NCBI RefSeq assembly: GCF_000379065.1
Contig: NZ_KB900614.1
Span: 1,014,107 to 1,078,106, forward strand
DNA: 64,000 bases
Direction of reading: 5' to 3'
DNA from: Salinispora mooreana
GTDB taxonomy: Bacteria; Actinomycetota; Actinomycetes; Mycobacteriales; Micromonosporaceae
The notes under the pieces are model-generated. The model did no database searches. It was given only the letters and a program-made list of their open reading frames with translations, and had not been told where the DNA came from. Made by a program: the position numbers and the translations under genes. Positions 1-7,926 of the stretch are shown here, in pieces; the first letter of the stretch is position 1; each line of letters begins with the position of its first letter.

Positions 1-364
1 ACGGCTCCCGCAGCACCCGGTGCCCGGCGCCGGCGATCCGAGCCTCGATGCGCTGGCGCAGGCCGGCGGCTTGTCGGCGACTGAAGGTGAGCACCAGGAT
101 GCGTTCGGGATCCACCCCCTCGGCTACCCGCGCGGCGACCGCCTCGACCAAGGTGGCGGTCTTGCCGGTGCCCGGCCCACCCAGCACCAGCATCGGCCCG
201 ATGGTGTGCCCGATCACCTCCGCCTGCCGGGGGTCGTCGATCCGCCCGACCAGCCGACCGTGCTCACCCAGCGGGGCATGCTCGCCCAACAGGGTGTGCT
301 CGCCCGCCGGAGTGGGCGCCTCCGCCGGCCCGCCAGACCGGCGTACCAGCCGGTATGCCTGCAT
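1..364 (-). CDS. UvrD/PcrA-like ATP-dependent DNA helicase, N-terminal part (runs off the window)
   Basis: The first 121 codons of a superfamily I helicase are visible on the minus strand; the rest lies beyond base 1. The start is the ATG at 364, preceded by a G-rich stretch (ggtgggatgggggg) that can serve as a ribosome site. Residues 18-39 hold an unusual threefold GEH repeat (GEHTLLGEHAPLGEHGRL). The Q-motif-like DPRQAEV follows, then Walker A GPGTGKT near residue 62, and motif Ia (ILVLTFSRRQA). These are the hallmarks of UvrD/Rep helicases that unwind DNA during repair and recombination. Actinobacteria often carry two such genes side by side, fused to RecB-like nuclease domains (AdnAB); whether a nuclease domain is present here cannot be seen. 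Confidence 0.75.
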   Translation of the reverse strand, partial: MQAYRLVRRSGGPAEAPTPAGEHTLLGEHAPLGEHGRLVGRIDDPRQAEVIGHTIGPMLVLGGPGTGKTATLVEAVAARVAEGVDPERILVLTFSRRQAAGLRQRIEARIAGAGHRVLREP

Positions 365-507
365 CCCCCCATCCCACCAGACCCGGCCGACAGATCCCTA
401 TCCGCCCACGCCCACCGGGTACCCGGACCTACCGCGCACCGCCAGCGGGGGCGGTCGCGCCGGGCTGCCGCGGCGCTGACTGCACCGCAAGACCCGTGCG
501 GTGGCGC

Positions 508-1053
508 TCAGCTCAGTCGGGATTCCAGGAGGTCGAGGGCCGCGGGGACGGTCGCCGCGACGGAGAGCAACTCCAGCCCCGCCGGCTTCAGGAAGGTCTG
601 CCCGGCCAGGCCACCCAGCCAGTCGAGCAGCGGACGGTAGAAGCCGTCCGCGTCCACCAGCGTCATCGGCTTGCTGTGCAGCGTCAGGGTGGCGGTCGTC
701 CAGACCTCGAAGAGCTCGTCCATCGTGCCGAGGCCACCGGGGAGGGCGAGGAAGGCATCCGACTTGTCGATCATGATCGTCTTACGGTCGGCCATCGACT
801 CGGTGACCAACAGCTCGTCGGAGCCGAGGTCGGCGACCTCCAGATCGACCAGGGACTGCGGGATGATGCCCAACGTCCGCCCACCGGCGGCCCGCGCGCC
901 GGCCGCCACCGCCCCCATCATCCCGACCCGGCCACCACCGCTGACGAGCGTGTGACCACGGCGGGCCAGCGCTGCGCCGGTCTCGGCTGCCAGGTCCAGA
1001 AAACGCTGGTCAAGCGTGCGGGAAGACGCGCAGAAGACACAGATCGCCGCCAT
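508..1053 (-). CDS. LOG-family protein (TIGR00730 type), putative nucleoside-monophosphate phosphoribohydrolase
   Basis: This 181-residue Rossmann-like protein carries the LOG family signature. It has FCASS near residues 7-11, GGGRVGMMG at 39-47, a catalytic-type Arg-Lys pair in MADRK (87-91), and the PGGxGTxxE motif (PGGLGTMDE) at 105-113. Family members cleave the N-glycosidic bond of nucleoside 5'-monophosphates (cytokinin riboside phosphate in plants); the bacterial substrate is usually unknown. The ATG at 1053 lies two bases after the stop of the upstream LOG paralogue, so the two are almost certainly co-transcribed and coupled. The length is normal for the family. It resembles the mycobacterial Rv1205-type protein, which likewise sits near dap genes; that parallel is recalled, not searched. 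Confidence 0.9.
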   Translation of the reverse strand: MAAICVFCASSRTLDQRFLDLAAETGAALARRGHTLVSGGGRVGMMGAVAAGARAAGGRTLGIIPQSLVDLEVADLGSDELLVTESMADRKTIMIDKSDAFLALPGGLGTMDELFEVWTTATLTLHSKPMTLVDADGFYRPLLDWLGGLAGQTFLKPAGLELLSVAATVPAALDLLESRLS

Positions 1054-1055
1054 CG

Positions 1056-1907
1056 TCAGCTCCGATCTCCGTCGTCTGTGGCGGCCCGCTGCTCGGCCGC
1101 GGTGACGGCGACGGACTCCTCGCGGATCGCCTCCTGCTCGGCGGAGAGCACCGCCTCCGCCTCGACGATGTGCCGCACGGCTGTGTTCACGTCGTCGGTG
1201 AGGCAGATCAGATCAAGATCGATCACCCCGATCTTGCCGTCGGCCACCATCGTGTCCCGCAGCCAGTCGAGCAATCCGCGCCAGTAGTCGGCACCCATCA
1301 GCACCACCGGGAACCGGGTCACCTTGCCGGTCTGCACCAGGGTGAGGGCCTCGAACAGCTCGTCCATCGTGCCGAAGCCACCCGGAAGCACCACGAACGC
1401 CTGGGCGTACTTGACGAACATGGTCTTCCGGGCAAAGAAGTACCGAAACTCGACCGCCACATCGACCCAGTCGTTGAGGCCCTGCTCGAAGGGGAGCTCG
1501 ATGCCGAGGCCGACGGAGAGCCCGCCAGCCTCACTGGCCCCCCGGTTGGCCGCCTGCATCACCCCCGGTCCCCCACCGGTGATGACCGCGTAGCCGGCCC
1601 GGGCCAGCGCCCCACCCAGCTCCTCGGCCAGCCGGCACTCCGGGCTGTCCGGCAGGCTCCGCGCCGAACCGAAAACGCTCACCGCCGGCTGCAGGTCGGA
1701 GAGGGTGTCGAAGCCCTCGACGAACTCGGAGAGGATCCGCAGCGCCCGCCAGGCGTCCCGGGTCTTCCAGTCACTGCGCTGGTGGGAGTCGAGCAGCCGC
1801 TGATCAGCGGTGCTGCCACCAATCACTGACCGACGTGGTGCTCCCGCGCCCCGGTGCTGGTCCCGCTGGGCGGCACCGGTCGCCTCCCGCCCGTTGCTCT
1901 CGCTCAT
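1056..1907 (-). CDS. LOG-family protein, longer paralogue (TIGR00730)
   Basis: This is a second LOG-family protein, 283 residues if started at the ATG at 1907. An in-frame TTG at 1976 would overlap the dapE stop by 19 bases but adds a poorly conserved arginine-rich stretch, so I prefer 1907. The motifs run FGSAR (about 79-83), GGGPGVM (111-117), FARKTMF with the Arg/Lys pair (158-164) and PGGFGTMDE (175-183). The extra N-terminal 50 residues are Gln/Ala/Arg rich and probably disordered, which is common in the long actinobacterial form. It sits between dapE (50 bp upstream) and the shorter LOG gene (2 bp downstream) on the same strand, consistent with a dapE-LOG-LOG unit. The substrate is unknown. 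Confidence 0.88.
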   Translation of the reverse strand: MSESNGREATGAAQRDQHRGAGAPRRSVIGGSTADQRLLDSHQRSDWKTRDAWRALRILSEFVEGFDTLSDLQPAVSVFGSARSLPDSPECRLAEELGGALARAGYAVITGGGPGVMQAANRGASEAGGLSVGLGIELPFEQGLNDWVDVAVEFRYFFARKTMFVKYAQAFVVLPGGFGTMDELFEALTLVQTGKVTRFPVVLMGADYWRGLLDWLRDTMVADGKIGVIDLDLICLTDDVNTAVRHIVEAEAVLSAEQEAIREESVAVTAAEQRAATDDGDRS

Positions 1908-1957
1908 GCAGGCAACCGTAGTGGAGATCCGCCGACGGGCGGGGCGAGCAGGGCCGT

Positions 1958-3031
1958 TCAGGCCACCGAGAGCCAACGACGCAGCACAGCCGCACCGTCG
2001 CGGATCTTCCCGATCTCGACATGTTCGTCCGGGTGGTGGGCGAGGTTGGGGTCCCCGGGGCCGAAATTCAGCGCTGGCGTGCCCAGCGCCGCGAAGCGGG
2101 CAACATCCGTCCAGCCCAGCTTGCCGATCGGTGCGGTACCGACAGCGGCCAGGAACTCCTGTGCCGGCGCGGCCTCCAGCCCCGGCATCGCGGCGGCCGC
2201 CAGGTCGGTGATCGCCACCTCGAAGTCGGCGAACACCTCCCGCACGTGCGCCTCCGCCTGCTCCGGGCTCCGGTCCGGCGCGAACCGGTAGTTGACCTCA
2301 ACCGTGCAGCGGTCCGGCACCACGTTGCCAGCGACCCCGCCGTTGATGCGCACCGCGTTCATCCCCTCGCGGTACTCGCAACCATCAACCGTCACCCGGC
2401 GGGCCTCGTACGCCTCGAGCCGGCGCAGTACCTCCCCAGCGGCGTGGATCGCGTTCACGCCGTGCCAGGAGCGCGCCGAGTGCGCCCGTACGCCGCTGGT
2501 GGCGACGGTTGCCCGCAGGGTGCCCTGGCAGCCCGCCTCGACGATCCCGTGCGTCGGCTCCAGCAGCAACGCGAAGTCGGCCGTGAGCCACTCCGGGTGC
2601 GCCTCGGAGACGAGGAAGAGACCGTTGTACCTCGACTCGATCTCCTCGGCCTCGTAGAAGAAGTACGTCACGTCGTACCGCGGCTCGGTCAGGGTCACCG
2701 CGAGGTGCAACGCGTACGCGACACCGCTCTTCATGTCCGAGGTGCCGCAGCCATACATCAGGTCGCCGCGCACCGTGGCCGGAAAGTTGTTGTTGATCGG
2801 GACCGTGTCGAGGTGGCCGGCGAGCACCACCCGCTGGTCTCGGCCGAGGCTGGTACGGGCCATCACGGTGTTGCCATACCGATAGGTGGTCAGGTGCGGC
2901 TCACCGCGCAGCACATCCTCGACACAGTCCGCGATCGCCTTCTCGTTCCGGGAGACGGACTCGATGTCGACCAGGGCGCGGGTCAGGGCCACCGGATCAG
3001 CGAGGACCTCGGGGGTCAGCGGGTTCTTCAT
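1958..3031 (-). CDS. dapE: Succinyl-diaminopimelate desuccinylase
   Basis: DapE hydrolyses N-succinyl-LL-diaminopimelate to LL-diaminopimelate and succinate in lysine and peptidoglycan precursor synthesis. The protein is 357 residues from the ATG at 3031, the usual length for actinobacterial DapE. M20 peptidase metal ligands are visible: His73 in AGHLDT, bridging Asp99 in GTSDMK, the Glu pair at 129-130 in EAEE, Glu158 in LLEPT, and a C-terminal His in LAHHPDEHV. The dimerisation lid lies roughly between residues 175 and 280. The gene diverges from dapD with only 24 bp between the start codons. Longer in-frame readings upstream run through dapD on the opposite strand and are not credible. Confidence 0.96.
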   Translation of the reverse strand: MKNPLTPEVLADPVALTRALVDIESVSRNEKAIADCVEDVLRGEPHLTTYRYGNTVMARTSLGRDQRVVLAGHLDTVPINNNFPATVRGDLMYGCGTSDMKSGVAYALHLAVTLTEPRYDVTYFFYEAEEIESRYNGLFLVSEAHPEWLTADFALLLEPTHGIVEAGCQGTLRATVATSGVRAHSARSWHGVNAIHAAGEVLRRLEAYEARRVTVDGCEYREGMNAVRINGGVAGNVVPDRCTVEVNYRFAPDRSPEQAEAHVREVFADFEVAITDLAAAAMPGLEAAPAQEFLAAVGTAPIGKLGWTDVARFAALGTPALNFGPGDPNLAHHPDEHVEIGKIRDGAAVLRRWLSVA

Positions 3032-3046
3032 AATCCGCACGGTACC

Positions 3047-3060
3047 GTCACAGAGGTGAC
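3047..3060. promoter_or_regulatory. Inverted repeat covering the dapD start in the dapE/dapD divergent region
   Basis: Only 24 bases (3032-3055) separate the dapE ATG from the dapD GTG. A perfect GTCAC-AGAG-GTGAC inverted repeat occupies 3047-3060, and its right arm begins with the dapD start codon. Neither gene has a purine-rich ribosome site in this space, so leaderless transcripts and a bound regulator are possible. This is read from sequence only. Confidence 0.4.
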
Positions 3061-4015
3061 CACTACGCAGTCTGCCTGGGGCATCGGCCTGGCCACCGTA
3101 ACCGCTGACGACCAGGTGCTCGACACCTGGTACCCGACCGGCAAGCTGGGCCTCGGCGAGCTGCCGCTGGTCCCGGGCGAGGATGAGGCGGACGTCCTCG
3201 ACCTGCCGCCCGGAGCAGTCGGCGATCGGTCGCTGCCGGGCCTGCGGACCGTCCAGCTGGTGACCGTACTCGGCTCGCTGGCCGACCCGATCAAGGACGC
3301 CGCGGACGCGTACCTCCGGCTGCACCTCCTCTCGCACCGACTGGTGCGGCCCAACGAGCTCAACCTCGACGGCATCTTCGGCAAGCTGGCCAACGTCGCC
3401 TGGACCTCGGCCGGGCCCTGCCCGCCGGAGCGGGTGGACGAGCTACGGGTCATCGAGCGGTCCGCCGGCCGCCACCTGACCGTGTACGGGGTGGACAAGT
3501 TCCCCCGAATGACTGACTACGTGGTGCCCTCCGGGGTCCGGATCGCCGACGCGGACCGAGTCCGGATCGGCGCCCACCTCGCCTCCGGCACGACGGTGAT
3601 GCACGAGGGCTTCGTGAACTTCAACGCCGGCACGCTCGGCGCCTCCATGGTCGAGGGGCGCATCGTGCAGGGCGTGGTGATCGGGGACGGCTCCGACATC
3701 GGTGGCGGCGCCTCGATCATGGGCACTCTCTCCGGGGGCGGCACCGAGAAGGTCCGCATCGGCGAGCGGAGCCTGATCGGCGCGAACGCGGGTGTGGGCA
3801 TCTCGCTCGGCGACGACTGCGTGATCGAGGCGGGCTGCTACATCACGGCCAGCTCCAAGCTCACGCTGCCGGACGGTCGGGTGGTGAAGGCCCGCGAGCT
3901 CTCCGGCGTCGACGGCCTGCTCTTCTGGCGCAACTCGGTCACGGGCGGGCTCGAGGCGAAGCCGCGTACCGGGCAGGGCATCGCACTGAACGCCGCGCTG
4001 CACGCCAACGACTGA
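3056..4015 (+). CDS. dapD: 2,3,4,5-tetrahydropyridine-2,6-dicarboxylate N-succinyltransferase (actinobacterial DapD)
   Basis: DapD transfers succinyl from succinyl-CoA to tetrahydrodipicolinate, committing carbon to the succinylase branch of diaminopimelate synthesis. The protein is 319 residues from the GTG at 3056, close to the mycobacterial enzyme. The N-terminal 110 residues are the actinobacterial helical domain. From about 155 to 285 the isoleucine/valine-spaced hexapeptide repeats of a left-handed beta-helix are obvious (for example VRIADADRVRIGAHLASGTT). The active-site segment EGFVNFNAGTLGASMVEGR lies at 184-202. It diverges from dapE, which acts two steps later. The only candidate leader is 24 bp and has no clear Shine-Dalgarno, so the message may be leaderless. 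It is convergent with the kinase gene, 5 bp away. Confidence 0.96.
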   Translation: MTTTQSAWGIGLATVTADDQVLDTWYPTGKLGLGELPLVPGEDEADVLDLPPGAVGDRSLPGLRTVQLVTVLGSLADPIKDAADAYLRLHLLSHRLVRPNELNLDGIFGKLANVAWTSAGPCPPERVDELRVIERSAGRHLTVYGVDKFPRMTDYVVPSGVRIADADRVRIGAHLASGTTVMHEGFVNFNAGTLGASMVEGRIVQGVVIGDGSDIGGGASIMGTLSGGGTEKVRIGERSLIGANAGVGISLGDDCVIEAGCYITASSKLTLPDGRVVKARELSGVDGLLFWRNSVTGGLEAKPRTGQGIALNAALHAND

Positions 4016-4020
4016 CCCGC

Positions 4021-4668
4021 TCAGCCCGGCGGTGGCTCGGCGAGGCACACCACCAGGTCGGCCCGGTGCGCCGTGCTCGCCACCAACGCGGCGTTGGCCT
4101 CGTCGGTGCCGCCCGCCCAGGCCCGGGCCTGGGCGGGCGAACGCCCGTACGCCTCGTGCCGCGCCGTCAGCCGGCGCAGCCGCTGTTCCGCATCGAGATC
4201 CAGGAACCACGCCTCGTGCAGCAGCGGCCGAACCTCCTCCCACGGCCAGTCCGGCAGCAACAGATAATTACCTTCGGTAACCACCAACCGAACCGCCGGC
4301 GGCACCTCGACCGCCCCGGCCACCGGCTCTTCCAGCTCCCGCCGGAACTCCGGCGCGTAGACCGAGGTGGGCTCCAGACGCCGCAGCCGGCGCAGCAGCG
4401 AGACATAGCCGTTGGCGTCGAACGTGTCCGCGGCGCCCTTCCGCTCTGCCCGGCCCAACCGGACAAGCTCGGCCTGCGCAAGGTGGAACCCGTCCATCGA
4501 CACCAGCCGGGCCGCCGGCCCAACCGCGGCGACGATCTGCGCGGCCAGGGTGGACTTGCCCGCGCCGGGCGCACCGGCGATGCCCAGTAGCTGGCGGGAG
4601 CCGGTGTCGGCGAGCGCGCGGGCCCGCGCCACCAACTCGGCAACAGGCACCACGCGGGCCGGCCCCAT
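4021..4668 (-). CDS. P-loop nucleoside/nucleotide kinase (uridine kinase / phosphoribulokinase-like)
   Basis: This 215-residue protein has Walker A GAPGAGKST at residues 32-40, a substrate-binding SMDGFHL at 57-63, and DTFDANGY near 81-88. Together these are typical of the uridine kinase/pantothenate kinase-like P-loop family (compare E. coli YggC/YfhC-type proteins). A VVTEGNYLLL strand and an Arg-rich LID follow. The precise substrate cannot be read. The start at 4668 is fixed by a TGATG junction: the stop of the upstream SIMPL gene shares its last base with this ATG, implying translational coupling. The gene ends 5 bp from convergent dapD. Confidence 0.85.
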   Translation of the reverse strand: MGPARVVPVAELVARARALADTGSRQLLGIAGAPGAGKSTLAAQIVAAVGPAARLVSMDGFHLAQAELVRLGRAERKGAADTFDANGYVSLLRRLRRLEPTSVYAPEFRRELEEPVAGAVEVPPAVRLVVTEGNYLLLPDWPWEEVRPLLHEAWFLDLDAEQRLRRLTARHEAYGRSPAQARAWAGGTDEANAALVASTAHRADLVVCLAEPPPG

Positions 4669-5306
4669 CAGCTGAGGACCGGCTCGCTGATCGTGAACCG
4701 CGCCTGCACCGCCGCCTGCACCGACTGGGGTTGCGGGTCCAGATCGAGCTCGGGCAACCTTTCGGCAGTGGCCGAGTAGGACTGAGCAGCCAGCATCGCT
4801 GGTCGATCGACGCCAGCGTCGGCGAGCTCGACCAACGCGGTCACCCGGGCGCCGAGCGCCTCCGCGTACTCGTGGGCCCGGCGCAGCGCGTCGGCGATCG
4901 CCGCCTGCCGGGCCTCTCGGTAGACCGGGTTGTCCGGACGCAGCGACCACCACGGCCCCGACACCTCGACCTGGTCCTGGTCAGCCAGGCGCAGCATCAA
5001 CTCGCCCAGGGCGGTGAAGTCGGTGACCGTGACGGTGGTGTGCACACTGCCGTGATAGGCGCGCACCCGCTCCCCCGAGCGTCGTAGCTCCGGGGAGACC
5101 CGCAGCTCGCCGGTCTCCCGCCGCTCAATCACCGGGCCGTATCCGTCGAGGAGCACCCGGACGGCGGCCGCCCGCTCGGCCAGCCGGCTCAGCGTGGTCT
5201 CCCGGTCCCGGTCCCGGGCCAGCACGGCCACGGCGAACCGGGCCCGCTCCGGCGCGACCTCCCGAAAGGACTCCCCACGAACCGCCACCACCGGTCCAGC
5301 CACCAT
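4668..5306 (-). CDS. SIMPL domain (DUF541) protein
   Basis: This 212-residue protein fits the SIMPL/DUF541 family. It opens with the conserved VAVRGESFREVAPERARFAV strand and repeats the pattern R-x-E-T-TLSRLAERA. The mid-section carries an AIADALRRAHEYAEALGARVTALVELAD block typical of the family's helical insertion, and the end has FTISEPVLS. Many family members are secreted or periplasmic, but no signal peptide or membrane segment is seen here, so it is probably cytoplasmic. An in-frame GTG two codons upstream (5312) is an alternative start. It is coupled to the kinase gene by a one-base overlap. The function is unknown. Confidence 0.8.
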   Translation of the reverse strand: MVAGPVVAVRGESFREVAPERARFAVAVLARDRDRETTLSRLAERAAAVRVLLDGYGPVIERRETGELRVSPELRRSGERVRAYHGSVHTTVTVTDFTALGELMLRLADQDQVEVSGPWWSLRPDNPVYREARQAAIADALRRAHEYAEALGARVTALVELADAGVDRPAMLAAQSYSATAERLPELDLDPQPQSVQAAVQARFTISEPVLS

Positions 5307-5358
5307 GTGCACACCCTAGCGGCGGTCAACCGCCCCGGCAGGCCCGTCGGGCCGCGCG

Positions 5359-6408
5359 TCACGCCCAACCGGGCCGCGGCAGCCCGGCGGTGTAGCAGAC
5401 CTGACCCTCGCGCACCTGGCAGCCGCCCAGATAACCGCCGGCCGCGCCGACCTCCCGAAGCCAGTCGACCTCCGCGGTGTGCTCCCCACCGATCGGGAAT
5501 TCGCGGACCTGGGTGGTGTACTCCCGGTTGGACAGCAAACGCCGGATCGCCCCCGCCTCGTCATAGCGCGCGATGAGCCGCTCCCGGTCACCGGAGCGCA
5601 GGGCCTCGACCAGGTCGTCCAGGTACGCCCGCACCCCGGTCAGCTCCCGCAGCACCTCGTCCCGATTGCCGAGCAGCAGGTTGGCCGTCCGCGCCGCCGG
5701 GGTGGCGGCGACCCGGGTGCCGTCGCGGAAGCTGCCGGCGGCGAGGGCGAGAACGGCATCCGGTGCAGCCGTCCGACCGCTCGCCCCGGCCAACGCCCCG
5801 GCGAGCAGGTGCGGCACGTGCGACGCGAGGGCGGCGGCCCGGTCGTGCTCCGCCACGGCCAGCGGCACCACCCGAGCTCCGAACACGGCCAGGAGCAGCC
5901 CGGTGAGCCAGCGGAACGGGGCCGTCGCCGGCCCCGGGCACAGCACCCACGCGGCACCGCCGAGGAGCGTCGGCCCGGCCGCCGCGAGCCCGGCGAACTC
6001 GGCGCCCGCCATCGGGTGTCCCGGCACGAACCGGTGCAGCAGACCCAGCCGGGCCGCCGCCGCGGCCACCTCGGCCTTGGTACTACCCACGTCGGTGAGG
6101 ACGCAGTCGGGCCCGCTGGCGGCGGCGACAGCCGACAGTGTGCTTGGCAGGGTCGGTAGCGGCCCGCACAGGAACACCAGCTCCCGGCCCGCGACCGCTG
6201 CCTCGACGGTCTCCGGGACCGGCACTCCCCACTCGCGTGCCTGGTCCCGGGTCGTCGGGTCCGGGTCCCAGCCGGTGACATCCAGCCCTGCTTGGCGGAG
6301 CCGAAGCAGGATGGACCCCCCGATCAGACCGGTCCCCACGACCGCGGCCCGGACCCCGCGATACGCCGCCCCGGCCGCGATGCTTCCAGCGTCGGTCACG
6401 GTCGACAC
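5359..6408 (-). CDS. tyrA: Prephenate dehydrogenase
   Basis: TyrA oxidatively decarboxylates prephenate to 4-hydroxyphenylpyruvate for tyrosine synthesis. The 349-residue protein starts at GTG 6408. A Rossmann nucleotide motif GTGLIGGS lies at 25-32 with Asp48 after the second strand, suggesting NAD preference. LTDVGSTK is at 104-110 and the substrate-binding GHPMAG (His130) at 129-134. The helical dimerisation domain fills residues 170-290. The final 55 residues carry no obvious ACT domain. The gene begins 9 bp after the dapC stop on the same strand, so tyrA, dapC and fdxA probably form one unit. Confidence 0.92.
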   Translation of the reverse strand: MSTVTDAGSIAAGAAYRGVRAAVVGTGLIGGSILLRLRQAGLDVTGWDPDPTTRDQAREWGVPVPETVEAAVAGRELVFLCGPLPTLPSTLSAVAAASGPDCVLTDVGSTKAEVAAAAARLGLLHRFVPGHPMAGAEFAGLAAAGPTLLGGAAWVLCPGPATAPFRWLTGLLLAVFGARVVPLAVAEHDRAAALASHVPHLLAGALAGASGRTAAPDAVLALAAGSFRDGTRVAATPAARTANLLLGNRDEVLRELTGVRAYLDDLVEALRSGDRERLIARYDEAGAIRRLLSNREYTTQVREFPIGGEHTAEVDWLREVGAAGGYLGGCQVREGQVCYTAGLPRPGWA

Positions 6409-6417
6409 CCGCCGCTC

Positions 6418-7524
6418 TCAGCCGGCCAACCGGTCGGCGACCGCCGCCACGTGCTGGTCGGACGCGGTCAGCGCCACGCGGACATGCCGAGCGCCGGTGT
6501 GCCCGTAGAGGGCACCCGCCGCCACCAGGACGCCCCGCCGGGCCAGCCAGTCGACCGTCGCCCAGCAGTCCTCGTCCCGGGTCAACCACAGGTAGAGGCC
6601 GGCCTCCGAGTGCTCGACGGTGAACCCGGCGGCGGTGAACGCGGCACGCAGCACGGCCCGCCGAGCCCGGTAGCGCTCCCGCTGCTCGGTGGCGTCCCGC
6701 TCGTCCTCGAGCGCGGTCACCATCGCGGCCTGCACCGGAGCTGGCATGATCATCCCGGCGTGCTTGCGCACCTTGAGCAGCTCGGCGACGAGCGCCGGGT
6801 CGCCGGCGACGAAGCCGGCCCGGTAGCCGGCGAGGTTGGACCGCTTGGACAGCGAGTGCACCGCCAGGACGCTGTCGTACGAATCGCCGCAGACCTGCGA
6901 CGACAGCACCGAGACCGGCTCGGCCTCCCAGCCCAGCGGCAGATAACACTCGTCACTGGCGACGACGGCACCGCGCTCTCGGGCCCAGTCGACCACCTTG
7001 CGCAGGTGGGCGGCGGGCAGCACCCGCCCCGTCGGGTTCCCCGGCGAGTTCACCCAGACCAGGCGGACCCGGGGGGTCGGACCGAGGGCGGTCAACGAAT
7101 CAGCCCGCACGACGGTCGCCCCGGCGAGTCGAGCCCCGTCCTCGTAGGTCGGGTACGCGACCGACGGCACCACGACCACGTCCTGCGGCCCGATCCCGAG
7201 CAGCGTGGGCAACCAGGCGACCAGCTCTTTCGACCCGACCACCGGAAGCACGCCGAGCCCCTCCGGCTGGGCACCGCAGGCACGCGCCGCCCAGGCCACC
7301 ATCGCGGCCCGCAGCGCCGGCGAGCCGGCGGTCAGCGGGTACCCGGGGGCGTCCGAGGCGTCCGCCAGCGCCTGCCGGATCGACGGCGGCACCGGGTCAA
7401 CCGGCGTACCGATGGAGAGGTTGATCAGGCCCCCCGGGTGCGCCGCGGCCAGAGCGGTCGCGGCCTCCAGGGCGTCCCAGGTGAACTCCGGCAGCCGAGC
7501 CGAGACCGGCGTGGGCCGGTTCAG
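6418..7524 (-). CDS. dapC: Succinyldiaminopimelate aminotransferase (probable CTG start)
   Basis: DapC is the PLP-dependent aminotransferase that makes N-succinyl-LL-diaminopimelate between DapD and DapE. The coding signal continues 44 codons upstream of the first ATG/GTG/TTG-type start (GTG at 7392). It includes a conserved N-terminal stretch ([10 protein letters not shown], then [13 protein letters not shown]) and reaches a CTG at 7524. That CTG forms a CTGA overlap with the fdxA stop, exactly like a usual ATGA coupling, with GGAGAGG a few bases before it. From there the protein is 368 residues, normal for the family. The PLP lysine is K227 in [16 protein letters not shown] lies at 159-166, Asp191 is in ASDECY, and the substrate Arg is about 235. 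The CTG start is my inference. Confidence 0.9.
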   Translation of the reverse strand: MNRPTPVSARLPEFTWDALEAATALAAAHPGGLINLSIGTPVDPVPPSIRQALADASDAPGYPLTAGSPALRAAMVAWAARACGAQPEGLGVLPVVGSKELVAWLPTLLGIGPQDVVVVPSVAYPTYEDGARLAGATVVRADSLTALGPTPRVRLVWVNSPGNPTGRVLPAAHLRKVVDWARERGAVVASDECYLPLGWEAEPVSVLSSQVCGDSYDSVLAVHSLSKRSNLAGYRAGFVAGDPALVAELLKVRKHAGMIMPAPVQAAMVTALEDERDATEQRERYRARRAVLRAAFTAAGFTVEHSEAGLYLWLTRDEDCWATVDWLARRGVLVAAGALYGHTGARHVRVALTASDQHVAAVADRLAG

Positions 7525-7847
7525 TGTGCCTCTCCACGCGGCGCCTGCGCCGCGACGAAGGTGGCGTCCTTCTCCACCTTGCCGATCTTCGAGGCTCCGC
7601 CGGGCGAGCCCAGGTCCTCGAAGAACTCATAGTTGGCCGCGGTGTAGTCCTTCCACTGCTCCGGCACGTCGTCCTCGTAGAAGATCGCCTCGACCGGGCA
7701 TACCGGCTCACAGGCACCACAGTCGACGCACTCGTCGGGGTGGATGTAGAGCATCCGGTTGCCCTCGTAAATGCAGTCGACCGGGCACTCCTCGATGCAT
7801 GCCTTGTCGAGCACATCCACGCACGGCTCGGCGATGATATAGGTCAC
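7521..7847 (-). CDS. fdxA: Seven-iron ferredoxin ([3Fe-4S][4Fe-4S])
   Basis: This 108-residue ferredoxin starts at GTG 7847 with a strong GGAGGAG ribosome site 8 bases upstream. Cysteines 9, 17, 21 and 25 (C-x7-C-x3-C-x3-CP) and 40, 43, 46 and 50 (C-x2-C-x2-C-x3-CP) are the binding pattern of the FdxA/FdxC seven-iron class. The acidic C-terminal half ([10 protein letters not shown]) is typical of actinobacterial proteins that feed electrons to cytochromes P450 and other oxidoreductases. Its stop overlaps the dapC start. The fdxA-dapC neighbourhood is conserved in mycobacteria (from memory). Confidence 0.96.
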   Translation of the reverse strand: MTYIIAEPCVDVLDKACIEECPVDCIYEGNRMLYIHPDECVDCGACEPVCPVEAIFYEDDVPEQWKDYTAANYEFFEDLGSPGGASKIGKVEKDATFVAAQAPRGEAH

Positions 7848-7926
7848 CGATCTTCTCCTCCGCAGACACGCCGCGATCACCCGCGACGGGTATGAGCCTA
7901 GTATCTCGTCGGGGAGGAGGTCGATC
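7848..7926. promoter_or_regulatory. Divergent fdxA / GNAT promoter region
   Basis: This 79-bp gap must hold both promoters. It contains the fdxA ribosome site (ggaggag on the minus strand, 7855-7861), the GNAT ribosome site (ggggaggagg, 7911-7920), and an AT-richer core around 7890-7907 (tatgagcctagtatctcg) that could supply -10 elements in either direction. I cannot assign a -35 with confidence. Confidence 0.4.

Noticed and set aside
2021..3055. Upstream in-frame extension of dapD
   Set aside because: It reads antisense through dapE; the DapD family start matches the GTG at 3056.
6292..7632. 446-codon plus-strand frame opposite tyrA/dapC
   Set aside because: Antisense to two clear enzyme genes and without any recognisable domain.
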